From Paenibacillaceae bacterium (lineage in GTDB: Bacteria; Bacillota; Bacilli; Paenibacillales; NBRC-103111): a DNA stretch of 64,000 bases. Numbering within the stretch: the first letter of the stretch is position 1; every line of letters starts with the position of its first letter. The position numbers and the translations under genes are program-made. Where the stretch lies: NCBI GenBank assembly GCA_029256185.1, contig JAQSYI010000024.1:1-64000 (forward strand). The letters run 5' to 3'. Of this stretch, positions 41,721 through 51,448 are shown piece after piece. The notes under the pieces were generated by a model that saw nothing but the letters and a program-made list of their open reading frames with translations, searched no databases and was not told the DNA's origin.

Positions 41721-43469
41721 CTACTGCTGATTATAGATCCGGTACAGGAACACAGCCGCTTCCGCGCGGGAAGCAAATCCCTGAGGATTGATGCTGCCCT
41801 TGTCCGTACCTTCGACCAGACCTGCCCGGACAAGTGCAGCCAGGCTCTCCGCAGCATATCCGGCAATATCTCCTTGATCGCTGAAAGCGTCGAGCACTCT
41901 GGTATCTGCGGGAATTTCCAGCTCCCTGTAAGCCTTCAACGCCCGGGCTGTCAGCGTCATCATATCCTGCCGGGAAATAAACGCTGCAGGAGCAAAAAGA
42001 TTGTCCCCTATCCCATCGGAGATGCCCCGCTTTTTGGCAACGCCAACCGCTTCATAGTAATAATCGCCGGGCTGAACGTCCACAAAATTACTTTCCAGGC
42101 TTGCTGTCAGTCCCAATGTCTTGACAAGGAGCAGCATGAAGTCGGCTCTGGTAATGTTGTTTGCCGGAGAATATAGATTATATCCGGTTCCATCGATAAT
42201 GCCCTTGGATGCCAAAACTTCCGCGGCCTGCTTCGCCCAAGCATGACTGCCCAGATCACTGAAGGCCTTCTGTACAAAGGCTGCAGCGTAATGGCTGAAG
42301 TGAGTGGTTGTGAATGTCACCGTTTGGCTTGCCGGATCATAACGGCCGCTGGGCACAGGGACCACATTCCCGTTCCCATCAATAAACCATGCGACAATAT
42401 GTTCCGCATCAGCCAGTTCAGCCGCTGCAGGCTTGTAAGGGATAGCTACTGTTACCGTCGCCTCCGGATTGCTCCAGGATGCCGGTTCTCCGTCCAGCAC
42501 CAGGCTAAGCCGGATCAGAGGCCTGCTGCCGATGGCGGCCTTCACATCATCCCGCAGAACCGTTTTATCGCCTTCGCTTATGGTAATGGAAACCTTCTTG
42601 CCATCTATTCCTGTCATGCCGGACAGCATGTTGTCAGGAATCGTGAAGCTTCCGCTGCCGGTGGCTACGGTCAGCTCCCCTCTCTTTACAGTACTTGCCA
42701 GCACGGAGGCCGGAAGTGTCAAGGTATAGGCATTCACGCCGGGAATTGCTCCAACGGTGATAACAGAGGAAGCCCTGCTTGCAAACAGCTTGTAAGCGTC
42801 AGCTCCCAATTCTATGCCCGCATTGCCTGTCCGAAGATCCACTCGGACCGGAAGTTCATTGTTCGGAATACCCGTCCCTGATACGGTAGCCTTATATGAC
42901 GATTGGCTTGACGGTCCGTTTGACGATCCGTTTGACGGTTCGTTGGTACTGCCGGCGGCGGCAAGCACGTTGATTCCGGCCTCCCTGACCGTGACCGGAA
43001 GCTTCTGTCCGTTGGCACTTGCCAATATAGCAGAGAGCTGCAACGGAGCATAGCCATCCGGGGCATTGTTTTTAATGGTAAAATCTACAGTCAACAACAC
43101 ACTTTCGCCGGTTTGAGCCCGTTTCTCCAAACTTGCGGCGGAAAATTTCAGATACGACTTCCCGGCAATTACATGACCTTCCTTATAGAATCCGGCTAAT
43201 ATTTCCGTCGGCCTCACATTTGCTTCCTTCGTCTCCAGGCGGCTTCCATCATAAGAAATAAGGATTTGGAGACCTGACAAGTCCTTTACTTCGTCTATCC
43301 GCAAGCTTACGGCCACTGTTTCTCCCCGGTAGCCGCTTCCGCCCTGCAAAGAAACTGTCCTGTCGGCTTCCGTGCCGGCCAGCGCAACGGCGGACAACAG
43401 CCAAAAAAACGTCAGCATGAGAAAGACAGTTTTGACGGCTATTCCTTTCTTATCAATTAACAAAGACAT
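41721..43469 (-). CDS. Cell-surface anchor: cohesin domain plus three SLH domains
   Basis: 582 aa. A signal peptide (to about 31) is followed by a cohesin domain (about 35-165: a YRGETVAVSLRI strand, YDGSRLETKEA, KSYLKFSAAS, LLTVDFTIKNNAPDG). Next come a short Asn/Ser/Pro linker made by a small tandem DNA repeat, a beta-rich region (about 190-390) of unknown type, and three S-layer homology domains (about 396-582: AFSDLGSHAWAK; NFVDVQPGDYYYEA; AFSDQGDIAGYA). Cohesins bind dockerins and SLH domains bind wall polymers, so the protein should display dockerin proteins on the cell. It is encoded 113 nt after two dockerin enzymes in the same direction, implying one operon. Partner choice is inferred. 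Confidence 0.85.
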   Translation of the reverse strand: MSLLIDKKGIAVKTVFLMLTFFWLLSAVALAGTEADRTVSLQGGSGYRGETVAVSLRIDEVKDLSGLQILISYDGSRLETKEANVRPTEILAGFYKEGHVIAGKSYLKFSAASLEKRAQTGESVLLTVDFTIKNNAPDGYAPLQLSAILASANGQKLPVTVREAGINVLAAAGSTNEPSNGSSNGPSSQSSYKATVSGTGIPNNELPVRVDLRTGNAGIELGADAYKLFASRASSVITVGAIPGVNAYTLTLPASVLASTVKRGELTVATGSGSFTIPDNMLSGMTGIDGKKVSITISEGDKTVLRDDVKAAIGSRPLIRLSLVLDGEPASWSNPEATVTVAIPYKPAAAELADAEHIVAWFIDGNGNVVPVPSGRYDPASQTVTFTTTHFSHYAAAFVQKAFSDLGSHAWAKQAAEVLASKGIIDGTGYNLYSPANNITRADFMLLLVKTLGLTASLESNFVDVQPGDYYYEAVGVAKKRGISDGIGDNLFAPAAFISRQDMMTLTARALKAYRELEIPADTRVLDAFSDQGDIAGYAAESLAALVRAGLVEGTDKGSINPQGFASRAEAAVFLYRIYNQQ

Positions 43470-43582
43470 ATGATCATCATTCCCCCTTCAATCCCGCACA
43501 TATCTTCGGAAATGAACGGATTGCCCCGCATTTTCGGGAATGCAGGGCAATCCGCCTACGCTTTGAGGTTATTCTGTACAGA

Positions 43583-46500
43583 TTATTGGGCCAAAGCCTT
43601 CTCCAGAATCAGGAGCACATCCTGGATATTCACGCTTGAATCGGCATTGAGGTCCGCGGCTGCCAACTGCTGCGGATTGAGATCCACTCTCTCCACCGTA
43701 TACCGGAGCACATGCAGCGCATCCTTATAAGTAACCCCGGGATTTCCATCCTCAAACACATCTCCCGGCAGAATCACCCGGTTCCGGTTATTATGTCCGG
43801 CTGCCGCTGCTCCGGCCAGGCCGTGGCTGTTGCGGACCGTAACCTCGACTTTCACATATTGGCCCGCCAAAGTCTCATCCACCAGCAGCGACCGGCCAGT
43901 TGCTCCGGCGATGGGGGTATAAGCTGCACCGTCTTCCGATACCAGCCATTGGAAAGAGGTTCCCTGTTCCGCTGCATCCCCTGGATCATGATAGGTGTAG
44001 ACGGCAGTCAGCGTTTGACCGGCTACCGCTTCTCCCGAGAAGGATACATCGGAAGCGGAGGGGGCGGGTACCGCCGCCAGAACCGTAACCTTGCCGTTCG
44101 CCGCCGTTACGGGAATGGCAGCCTGCTCCACGCTGCCGTCGGAGGCCTCCGCATGGCTGACCACAATGGGGATTTCCGTCTGTTCCGCAGCATTCTCGCC
44201 AACCTTGAACGTAATGACGGCCGCTTCCATCTCCCCGGCTGTAACGCCGTCTTCGCTGATTACTGCGAAGCGAACGGTTCCGGGAACAGCTGCATTGACC
44301 CCGCCCAGCAGATGATCGGGGAAGGAGATGGATTGATACTCAAGCTTGTTGGGGTCATAAGTCAGTGTAATTTCTGTACCTCCCAGATTGACGGCATTGG
44401 CCAGTTTCACCGGCACTTGTACCAAAGCGCCTGCAAAAGAGGCCGCATCGGCTACGGTGATTCCCAGAACGTTGTCCGCGCCATAGACGCCGGACAGAAC
44501 CGCCCTTCCCCATTTCTCCCGGCTGGCCGAGTTGCCGTCCACGCCGCTCCACAGATATTGGGCATTGCGCCGCACGCTGGTGGTATCCTGGTAGCCGTTG
44601 TCGAATCCGATATCAAACCGGATTTCTTTGTTCACTGCCGAATTCGTGAAGTCAATATTCAGATCTGCCAGCTTGACTGCCGCTTCCATAGTGTAGCCAG
44701 TCTCCGTGGCGGTTACCGCCCTCTGGATAAGCGGCTGATCGGGACGGCTGTTGGCCCAATTGAAGCCGCGGGTGCCTGCCCCCGGGGTAACGGTTGAAGC
44801 GACCAGCAGTTGGGTGTCTCTTGGCAGAATACCTCCTGAGGCTTCAATTTTGTATGGGCCGATAAACAGCTCCAGGCCGTCCCCGTTCCAGATACTTCCG
44901 TCAGCTGCACCTGCATTCAACGGTGTGGGATCATCCACATCGGCGAAGATATACAGCTGCTCATCGTCCCAGGCAAGGCTGATCTCTGCTCCCCAGCCTT
45001 CATTGGGCACGCCCAGCACACGGTTGGTATCCGTCAGGCTGATGACTTCCCCGGCGGGCCAGGAAGCGTCCTTGACCCCGTCCACGGTAATGGACCCGGC
45101 GGCCTTGGCAATCGAAGCGACCTTGCCGCTTTGATCCTGCCCGGCGTAATCCAGGAAGGTGTATGGCTCCTGCTCTCCAGTCACAATATCGTAGATATGG
45201 TAATTGGTTTCCATGATATAGCTCATAAGCTCTTTGTACGGCCGGTCGGTCACATCCACGAAGCCGATGCCGAAGGCTTCGCCGCTGAAGCCCTCAAAGT
45301 AGCGTCCCGTCGGCGATTGGTCCAGATTGGCGAACCATTGGGCGCCCACCACTAGTCCGGATGCAGCCGCTTTCTCTACATAATGCCTGTAGGACTTGCC
45401 CTTATCCGCTTCGCTCGAAACGGCCTTGACCCCGCCGCCGAGACCTCTGGAGGGCTCTCCGTAATGGAACTCGGTAATCATGACCGGCTTGCCGCCCGCC
45501 AGATCAACCATGGATTGGAGACGGTCCAGATCGGGATCATAGGTGTAGTAATTGTACGACAGAACATCCACATACTTGCCTTGCACCCGGGCGATAATGT
45601 CCCGCAGGTCCGAGTTGTTGGCCACATTCGCATACAACCGGTCGCCCAGCAGCATATGATTGGTATTGACCTTGCGGAATTCCTCGGACATGATCTGGAA
45701 GTACTTGTCGAGCCATAGCTCAAAGAAATTCAGCATATCGTCGTATGCATCATCTGTCTTAATGGACAGCGCGGCTTCGCCCAGTGCGGCAAATCCGGCA
45801 TAATTGCCGTTCCAGGCAGTGTTAAATGCTTCAATGGTTCCGTATTTTTCCTCCAGGAAGGCTACCAGCGCACCCTTGGTGGCCGTAGCGCTTGCTTTTG
45901 CCTCCATTACCTGCTTGGTAAAATTATGATAGGGGATTTCATTGCCGAAGAAGTACCCGATATTATTGGGATCACCTGAACGGGTACTGGCTTCTCCGTT
46001 TGTCATGATGGCTGCGGCAGCTTCCCGCGCCCCTTCCTTGAAGGCGTCGAAGAAATTGCCGGCGCCGAAGCGGAAGCCCGTGCTGGGCGGGTCGATAAAC
46101 CGGACCTGCGGAATTTTCGGGCCGCCTGCGGGAGGATTGGAGGTATCTGCTCCGAATCCGCCGGCGCTGTTGAAGCCCCATTTCAGCAGCCGGGCAACGT
46201 CCAGCTTGTAGAAGTCGTTGGAGTTGAAGGGCTTCTCGTACTTTTCGATATAGTTGGTGATGTAATGGGAATAATGGTCCTTGATCCCGTTGCGGAAGGC
46301 GGTGTCATACTTGCCCGTTCCGCCTTGATATGCCGGCAGCCACTCGTAAATCTCCTCTCTTCCCGTTACCAGCGTGTAGGTGCCGCCGGTTGCAGCCGTG
46401 CTGTTGGCGGCTATGCTGAAGTACAGGTTACCCAACGGGTCGACCATGGCGTATTCCAATTCACCGTCATTGTCGATATCGGCCCTTTGAATGTTGAAGA

Positions 46501-48319
46501 AGCCCTTGGCCGCAAGTCCATACTGCTCCTTGCTTCCCGGCAGACCGCCGTACTCGTCCCACTGCGGCGGAGTAAGGCTGCCATAGTAGGCCTCGTCATC
46601 GGCTTTGGTGGCTCTAAGCTGCTCGTAGCTGGCAATCTTGTCAAAATCGGCATTGACCTTTTGTCCATACGCATCCACCAGATAGTTTCCGGCCACCCGG
46701 TAGCTGTATGTGATGGTGCCGCTGTTCATGAAGCCTTCCTTGACGGCATAGGTATGAATCCTGGTTTCCTTGTCAATATTGAACGGTCCCGTATAAAGAA
46801 CAGCTGTGCTCGCGGGATTATTGTCCGTATAGTAATAGACCGATGCCCCCACAGTTTCCGTCGTCAGCGCAACCGTGAGATAGCCGCCTTCGGGAATCCG
46901 TGCTGCGGAAGGATCGGGATCGGCAACAACATGCGCCACGCCGCTGTTGACCAGCATCTTGCCGTACTGCACGGCCCAGCTCTCCACCGCCGGGTTCTCG
47001 GGGGGCAGAACAACCTTCAGATATTGGGCGCCTTCCAGGGTGTCCGCCACGGTGAAGCTGCTGAAGGTGCGGATGGCCCAGGTGGGCTTGCCCGTTACAG
47101 GAACCTCTACCATGCTGTAATCCGGCAGCTGTGCATAGGACACCCCGTCGACGGATACCCAGAATGTGGGGTACACCGGCGGTTTGGTGGTTTCATAAGC
47201 TGTGTCCAGCACAAAGTTGGCAATATCCGTGCTTACCCGATAGGTAAAATACAGCTCTCCCGTGTACGGGATTTCATTGGCTGCCGTGTAATCATTAACG
47301 GATTTCCGGAAAAGCCGGTAGCCGTCATCCCCGTTCATTTTGTCGCTGGCGGGGTCGCCGGTGAACCTCAGTGTCTCCTTTCCTTCCGACGTCAGGCTGC
47401 GGTCAAACAGCTTGCTGAAGTCGGACAAGTCATCCGCAATGGTTGCGGGGGTATCGTCAAATACGGTCAGCGCCAGAGTAGGATTGACCCCTCCGCTGAA
47501 CACTACGGTTAGATTGACGCTTCCTTTAGGCAGTGCGGACAAATACTCTTGTTTGATCGTCAGCAGATTATCCGCCGCTGTATAATCCGTACCCGCATTC
47601 AGGGCAAGCTCGCCGTTTTGCACTCCCAGAAGAGTGTGTCCGTTATAGGTTACACTTACAACCACATCCTCCTGCATCCCCGGCTGCAGATTGAATTGGG
47701 CCGCCGCCGGAGAGATGGTAGCGCTTGGGATCTCACTCACAAGGCCGATGTTGGCCGCCAATGACGGGGAAATATGCCAGGCGTCGAGGCTCGCGTTCTC
47801 AAAGCCGCCATTCTCCAGCAGATTGACGCCGCCTCCCGCTGCGTCTACCGTAATGTCGTCCAGAAAGATAGGCTGTTCGTTGGCTTTGCTGCCGCCGCCC
47901 CTATCCTTCAGGTACACAACCCAATTGGCATGGGTTCCCGAGTTGAACGTTATAGTATGCTGTACCCACTCGGCAGTGGCTGTGGTATTCAAATGGCCGG
48001 TTCCATTACCGCTTCCGTTATTCTCCACCTCATTGGCATTGGCCGCCTTGGGGGTTCCTGCCCCAACCTGCAGGATTCCTGTGCCCTTCAACCAGAACTT
48101 GAGCTCATAGCTCGTATTGGGAGCCAGTTGCGGCAGGGGTATATAAGCGGTATCTCCCCAAGACGCGTTTAGGGCATACACCTTCAAACCATATGATCCG
48201 CTGTGAAGCTTGGAGGCATCCGCAGCTTCCACCGCCGCAGGCTTCACCTGCAGAACGGATGCAAGCAGCAGCACAAGCGCGCACAGCAGCGCCATTGACC
48301 TTCTGACTGCATAACTCAA
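43583..48319 (-). CDS. Multimodular agarase-like enzyme with internal cohesin and C-terminal dockerin
   Basis: 1578 aa. Order: signal peptide (1-33); CBM-like domain (35-190); X2-type module (about 200-290), a module common in scaffoldins; an unassigned beta region; a chitobiase C-terminal-like domain (about 475-555); a clan GH-A catalytic domain (565-1075) with FFGNEIPYHNF (acid/base Glu) and ITEFHYGEPSRG (nucleophile Glu), closest to GH50 agarases; a CBM9-like domain (1085-1285); a cohesin (1287-1416); an Ig-like domain; and a dockerin (1516-1578) with a good second loop DLNADSSVNIQD and a degenerate first loop. Having both cohesin and dockerin, it could bridge the anchor and another enzyme. 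TTG start with GGGAGG seven bases upstream. Substrate not proven; mannan or another beta-glycan is possible. Confidence 0.82.
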   Translation of the reverse strand: MSYAVRRSMALLCALVLLLASVLQVKPAAVEAADASKLHSGSYGLKVYALNASWGDTAYIPLPQLAPNTSYELKFWLKGTGILQVGAGTPKAANANEVENNGSGNGTGHLNTTATAEWVQHTITFNSGTHANWVVYLKDRGGGSKANEQPIFLDDITVDAAGGGVNLLENGGFENASLDAWHISPSLAANIGLVSEIPSATISPAAAQFNLQPGMQEDVVVSVTYNGHTLLGVQNGELALNAGTDYTAADNLLTIKQEYLSALPKGSVNLTVVFSGGVNPTLALTVFDDTPATIADDLSDFSKLFDRSLTSEGKETLRFTGDPASDKMNGDDGYRLFRKSVNDYTAANEIPYTGELYFTYRVSTDIANFVLDTAYETTKPPVYPTFWVSVDGVSYAQLPDYSMVEVPVTGKPTWAIRTFSSFTVADTLEGAQYLKVVLPPENPAVESWAVQYGKMLVNSGVAHVVADPDPSAARIPEGGYLTVALTTETVGASVYYYTDNNPASTAVLYTGPFNIDKETRIHTYAVKEGFMNSGTITYSYRVAGNYLVDAYGQKVNADFDKIASYEQLRATKADDEAYYGSLTPPQWDEYGGLPGSKEQYGLAAKGFFNIQRADIDNDGELEYAMVDPLGNLYFSIAANSTAATGGTYTLVTGREEIYEWLPAYQGGTGKYDTAFRNGIKDHYSHYITNYIEKYEKPFNSNDFYKLDVARLLKWGFNSAGGFGADTSNPPAGGPKIPQVRFIDPPSTGFRFGAGNFFDAFKEGAREAAAAIMTNGEASTRSGDPNNIGYFFGNEIPYHNFTKQVMEAKASATATKGALVAFLEEKYGTIEAFNTAWNGNYAGFAALGEAALSIKTDDAYDDMLNFFELWLDKYFQIMSEEFRKVNTNHMLLGDRLYANVANNSDLRDIIARVQGKYVDVLSYNYYTYDPDLDRLQSMVDLAGGKPVMITEFHYGEPSRGLGGGVKAVSSEADKGKSYRHYVEKAAASGLVVGAQWFANLDQSPTGRYFEGFSGEAFGIGFVDVTDRPYKELMSYIMETNYHIYDIVTGEQEPYTFLDYAGQDQSGKVASIAKAAGSITVDGVKDASWPAGEVISLTDTNRVLGVPNEGWGAEISLAWDDEQLYIFADVDDPTPLNAGAADGSIWNGDGLELFIGPYKIEASGGILPRDTQLLVASTVTPGAGTRGFNWANSRPDQPLIQRAVTATETGYTMEAAVKLADLNIDFTNSAVNKEIRFDIGFDNGYQDTTSVRRNAQYLWSGVDGNSASREKWGRAVLSGVYGADNVLGITVADAASFAGALVQVPVKLANAVNLGGTEITLTYDPNKLEYQSISFPDHLLGGVNAAVPGTVRFAVISEDGVTAGEMEAAVITFKVGENAAEQTEIPIVVSHAEASDGSVEQAAIPVTAANGKVTVLAAVPAPSASDVSFSGEAVAGQTLTAVYTYHDPGDAAEQGTSFQWLVSEDGAAYTPIAGATGRSLLVDETLAGQYVKVEVTVRNSHGLAGAAAAGHNNRNRVILPGDVFEDGNPGVTYKDALHVLRYTVERVDLNPQQLAAADLNADSSVNIQDVLLILEKALAQ

Positions 48320-48377
48320 AATAATCCCTCCCTGTAGTTATAAAATAATGTGTCAGCAAGTCCGATGCCCACAAGTC

Positions 48378-51122
48378 TCACCGGGCAAGTGCCTTCTGCA
48401 AGATCAGAACCACATCCAGAATGTCTGTTGCTGAATCGCCGTTCATATCCGCCGCCGACAGCTCTCGGGGATTCAGCTCAACCTGCTCCGCCAGATATAG
48501 GAGGAGATGCCTGGCATCCTTGTACGTGACTCCGTCTCCGCTTCCGAATACGTCTCCAAGGGCAAGATCAGGGCCTGTATCCTCACCGGGATGGCTGTAT
48601 TTGCGGAAGACATACGGCTCCTTTTCTCCAAGTACAATATCATAGATGTGATAGTTGGTTTCCATCACATGGTCAAGAAAAGTCTTATACGGACGGTCCG
48701 TGACATCGAACAGGCCGATAGCATAATTCTCCCCTTCATAGCCGCCGAACCAGCGTCCTGTAGCGGGCTGATCCATCAGGCTGAACCAATGGGCTCCTAC
48801 TGCATACCCTGATGCGGCCAAGGCCTCCACATAGCTGCGGTAGCTCCTGCCCTTGTCGTCCTCGTTGTCCACCGGACGCAAACCACCGCCCAGCTTGCGT
48901 GTTCCTTCGCCGAAGTGAAACTCCGTAATCAAAACAGGCAGACCGGAAATCTCGTGCATGTCCCTGATGCGGTTCAGGTCAGGCTCATAGGCGTAATAGT
49001 TGTAGCTGATTACATCAAAGTAACGGCCGGACACCTCGCTTAATATATCGCGGTAGGCTTCATTCTCCACAGCCCCTGCCAGCAGCCGTTCTCCCAACAG
49101 CAGATGATGGGGGGCCTCCTGCCGGAATACGGTGCTGAGTTTCCGGTAGAACGTATCCACATAGTGCTTGAAGAATGCGTTCATATCCGTTGTGCTTGCA
49201 AGAGTACCTGTGGTGACCTCCGTCTCCAGCATTTCCGGGAATTGAGTGTAGTTCTTGCTCCAAGCGGCGTTGAAAGCGCCGATGGTTCCGTACTTGTCGG
49301 CAAGCCAGCTCACCAATTCCCCTTTGGTGGCAACTGCGCTGGCTTTGGCCTTCAGCATAGTATTGTTAAAGCTGGTATAGTGCATTTCGTTGCCGAACAT
49401 ATAGCCGACAATAAGAGGATCATCCTTGCGGCTGCCCACCTGCTTATTATTCATCTCCCGAAGGAAGCCGGCCTCTACCCCCGGTTTGAAAATGTCAATC
49501 AGACTACCATTAATCAAAAACTCGGCGGGCAGACTCACACTTCTGACCTCCGGCAATCCCATGTTATTATCTGCCGGAGCATCGGTGAAGCCGCCTTCAC
49601 TGGTGAAGCCCCATTTCTGAAGCCGTGCCGCCGTTGTCTGATACAGGTCCATATTGTCAAAAGCCCTGCCATGCTTTCTGATCAGATTGGCCATGTAATG
49701 AGAGAATATCTCCCCGTTATTCCTCCAAGCCGCATCATATCGCCCCCCCTCCGATCCAAGAGCAGGCAACTCCTCATACAGATATTCCCGGTCCTTCACC
49801 AGCGTATAGGAGGAGTTGCTGCCGCCGACAGCGGTCGCACCGATGCTGAAATATAAATTTCCGTTGGGATTTACCAGTACCGGCCTGCCGTCTGGCAACT
49901 CATCTACACGAAAAAAACCTGTAGCCTCAAATCCGTACGCTTCCCTGCTGCCGATAAGTCCGTTGTACTCGTCCCATTCCTCGGGTGCGCTCAGGCTGCC
50001 GTAATAGGCCTCATCGGCCGCCACATCCGCTTGAAGCTCCCCATCCCCGGTCACCTTGCCCGGAAAAACAGCGGAAATCCATTGTCCATATTTGTCAATG
50101 GCCGCCTCTTCTACGGGAAGCGTCAGATCATACAGGGAAGCCCGCAGGCCGTCCAAGGTCCAGTTGTTCAGGTTCCCCCGCTCAAAGCCCTGGTTTCCAA
50201 GCCTGTTGCTCCCTCCTTCCCTTCCCACAAACAGGTCATCCACATACATAGTGCCTTGCAGGGCATCCTTCAGCACCAGCAGCAGATTGGGATCACTTCC
50301 GGTATTAAAGCTTCCGGAAAACTGCCTCCAGCCACTTTCAGCGTCAAAGCGCGGAATATTGGATATCTTTTGGCCGGAGCTGTTCCAAATCTCCGCCTGA
50401 ACGGCCCCCTTCAGCACCTCCGCCCCGCCCTTGACCCACATGCTGACCACATAATCAGTATTTGGCTCCACGCTGGTGAGAGGAGTCTTTCCCGTTTGGT
50501 TAAGACCTGCCGCTTCAATTCGCAGAGACCAATTTCCGCTGCGGGTATTCGTTGCCGCTGAGCCTGCTCCCCCCGGATTCACATCCAATACGGCCGCGCC
50601 ATTGTTGGACAGATTGCTCCAGCCGCTGCCGACTCCCCCCTCAAAGCCAGGGTTATCTACCAGATTCACCGGGTCCAAATTGTTGTCCGGGTCAAGCCCA
50701 TCACTTCTGCCCAAGAATACCTCGTCAATAAACATGGTGCCGGGCTGTGAGCCCTGAAAGTCGATCCTGAGCGTCGAGCCGCTGCCGGAGTGAAAGGTAT
50801 GAGTGAAATACCTCCAATTTTCCTGAGGTTTGAAATACGTAGTGGGACCATTGGGCGGCTTCACATACAAGTGACCGGTGCCCTTCATCCACATTCCCAG
50901 GGTGTAGCTGGTGTCAGGCTCCACATTGCCCACAGTGAGGCTTGTCGTTTTCCATCCGCCTGCAGTAGCCGCCTTCATCGCCCAATTGCCCGAATGGGCA
51001 TCGCCTTGTGCCGCGTAGACAGACGCAGGCGCAACCAGCAATGCGGCGCAAACCGTCAAACATAATGCCGTAGACACCCATTTGCACAACCGCTGCTGCA
51101 ACCATCCGATTATCACAATCAT
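48378..51122 (-). CDS. Agarase-like enzyme with CBMs and C-terminal dockerin
   Basis: 914 aa. After the signal peptide (1-38) come two CBM-like sandwich domains (about 40-145 and 150-310, the second probably diverged). A clan GH-A catalytic domain (about 335-845) follows, parallel to the downstream enzyme: MFGNEMHYTSFN with the acid/base Glu and ITEFHFGEGTRK with the nucleophile Glu. The C-terminal dockerin (about 853-914) has the loops DVFGSGDGVTYKD and DMNGDSATDILD. GGGAGGA directly abuts the ATG; a GTG two codons later has better spacing. First gene of the dockerin/cohesin operon. The two enzymes look like duplicated relatives. Confidence 0.82.
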   Translation of the reverse strand: MIVIIGWLQQRLCKWVSTALCLTVCAALLVAPASVYAAQGDAHSGNWAMKAATAGGWKTTSLTVGNVEPDTSYTLGMWMKGTGHLYVKPPNGPTTYFKPQENWRYFTHTFHSGSGSTLRIDFQGSQPGTMFIDEVFLGRSDGLDPDNNLDPVNLVDNPGFEGGVGSGWSNLSNNGAAVLDVNPGGAGSAATNTRSGNWSLRIEAAGLNQTGKTPLTSVEPNTDYVVSMWVKGGAEVLKGAVQAEIWNSSGQKISNIPRFDAESGWRQFSGSFNTGSDPNLLLVLKDALQGTMYVDDLFVGREGGSNRLGNQGFERGNLNNWTLDGLRASLYDLTLPVEEAAIDKYGQWISAVFPGKVTGDGELQADVAADEAYYGSLSAPEEWDEYNGLIGSREAYGFEATGFFRVDELPDGRPVLVNPNGNLYFSIGATAVGGSNSSYTLVKDREYLYEELPALGSEGGRYDAAWRNNGEIFSHYMANLIRKHGRAFDNMDLYQTTAARLQKWGFTSEGGFTDAPADNNMGLPEVRSVSLPAEFLINGSLIDIFKPGVEAGFLREMNNKQVGSRKDDPLIVGYMFGNEMHYTSFNNTMLKAKASAVATKGELVSWLADKYGTIGAFNAAWSKNYTQFPEMLETEVTTGTLASTTDMNAFFKHYVDTFYRKLSTVFRQEAPHHLLLGERLLAGAVENEAYRDILSEVSGRYFDVISYNYYAYEPDLNRIRDMHEISGLPVLITEFHFGEGTRKLGGGLRPVDNEDDKGRSYRSYVEALAASGYAVGAHWFSLMDQPATGRWFGGYEGENYAIGLFDVTDRPYKTFLDHVMETNYHIYDIVLGEKEPYVFRKYSHPGEDTGPDLALGDVFGSGDGVTYKDARHLLLYLAEQVELNPRELSAADMNGDSATDILDVVLILQKALAR

Positions 51123-51448
51123 TCCTCCCGTGATTAACTGGCCCTTGCTTCATTGCTTCGCACCTGATCGCCACCCCTTTCCTCACATTTGCACAAGCTT
51201 AAGGAATGCCGAGAAAACGATTGCATAAAAACGCTGCCCAACCCAATTCCCGGTGCTTGTATAAGCATAAAATAAAGCGGTTTCAACCGCCATGTCATAA
51301 GATTATTGATTTTTGTAATAAAATCAGAATGACCGAAATACAGGGCATAACACAAAAGAAGCTGAGCTTCGTTCATTTATGTTTGGAACACCGCCCCTTA
51401 TGCTGGGGATTGAAGGAACAAACATTGTAAAGAAGGGAAGCGGCACTA
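51123..51448. promoter_or_regulatory. Divergent promoter region with two candidate cre sites
   Basis: 326 bases separate the dockerin operon (minus) from a plus-strand oxidoreductase. Two near-matches to the CcpA site lie on the minus strand: TGCAATCGTTTTCT (51225-51212) and TGAAACCGCTTTAT (51285-51272). A small dyad GATTTT/AAAATC lies around 51310-51328. I cannot assign promoters with confidence. No gene is supported. Confidence 0.4.

Noticed and set aside
51123..51448. Riboswitch in the divergent region
   Set aside because: Only short dyads are present; nothing resembles a known aptamer and no terminator follows.
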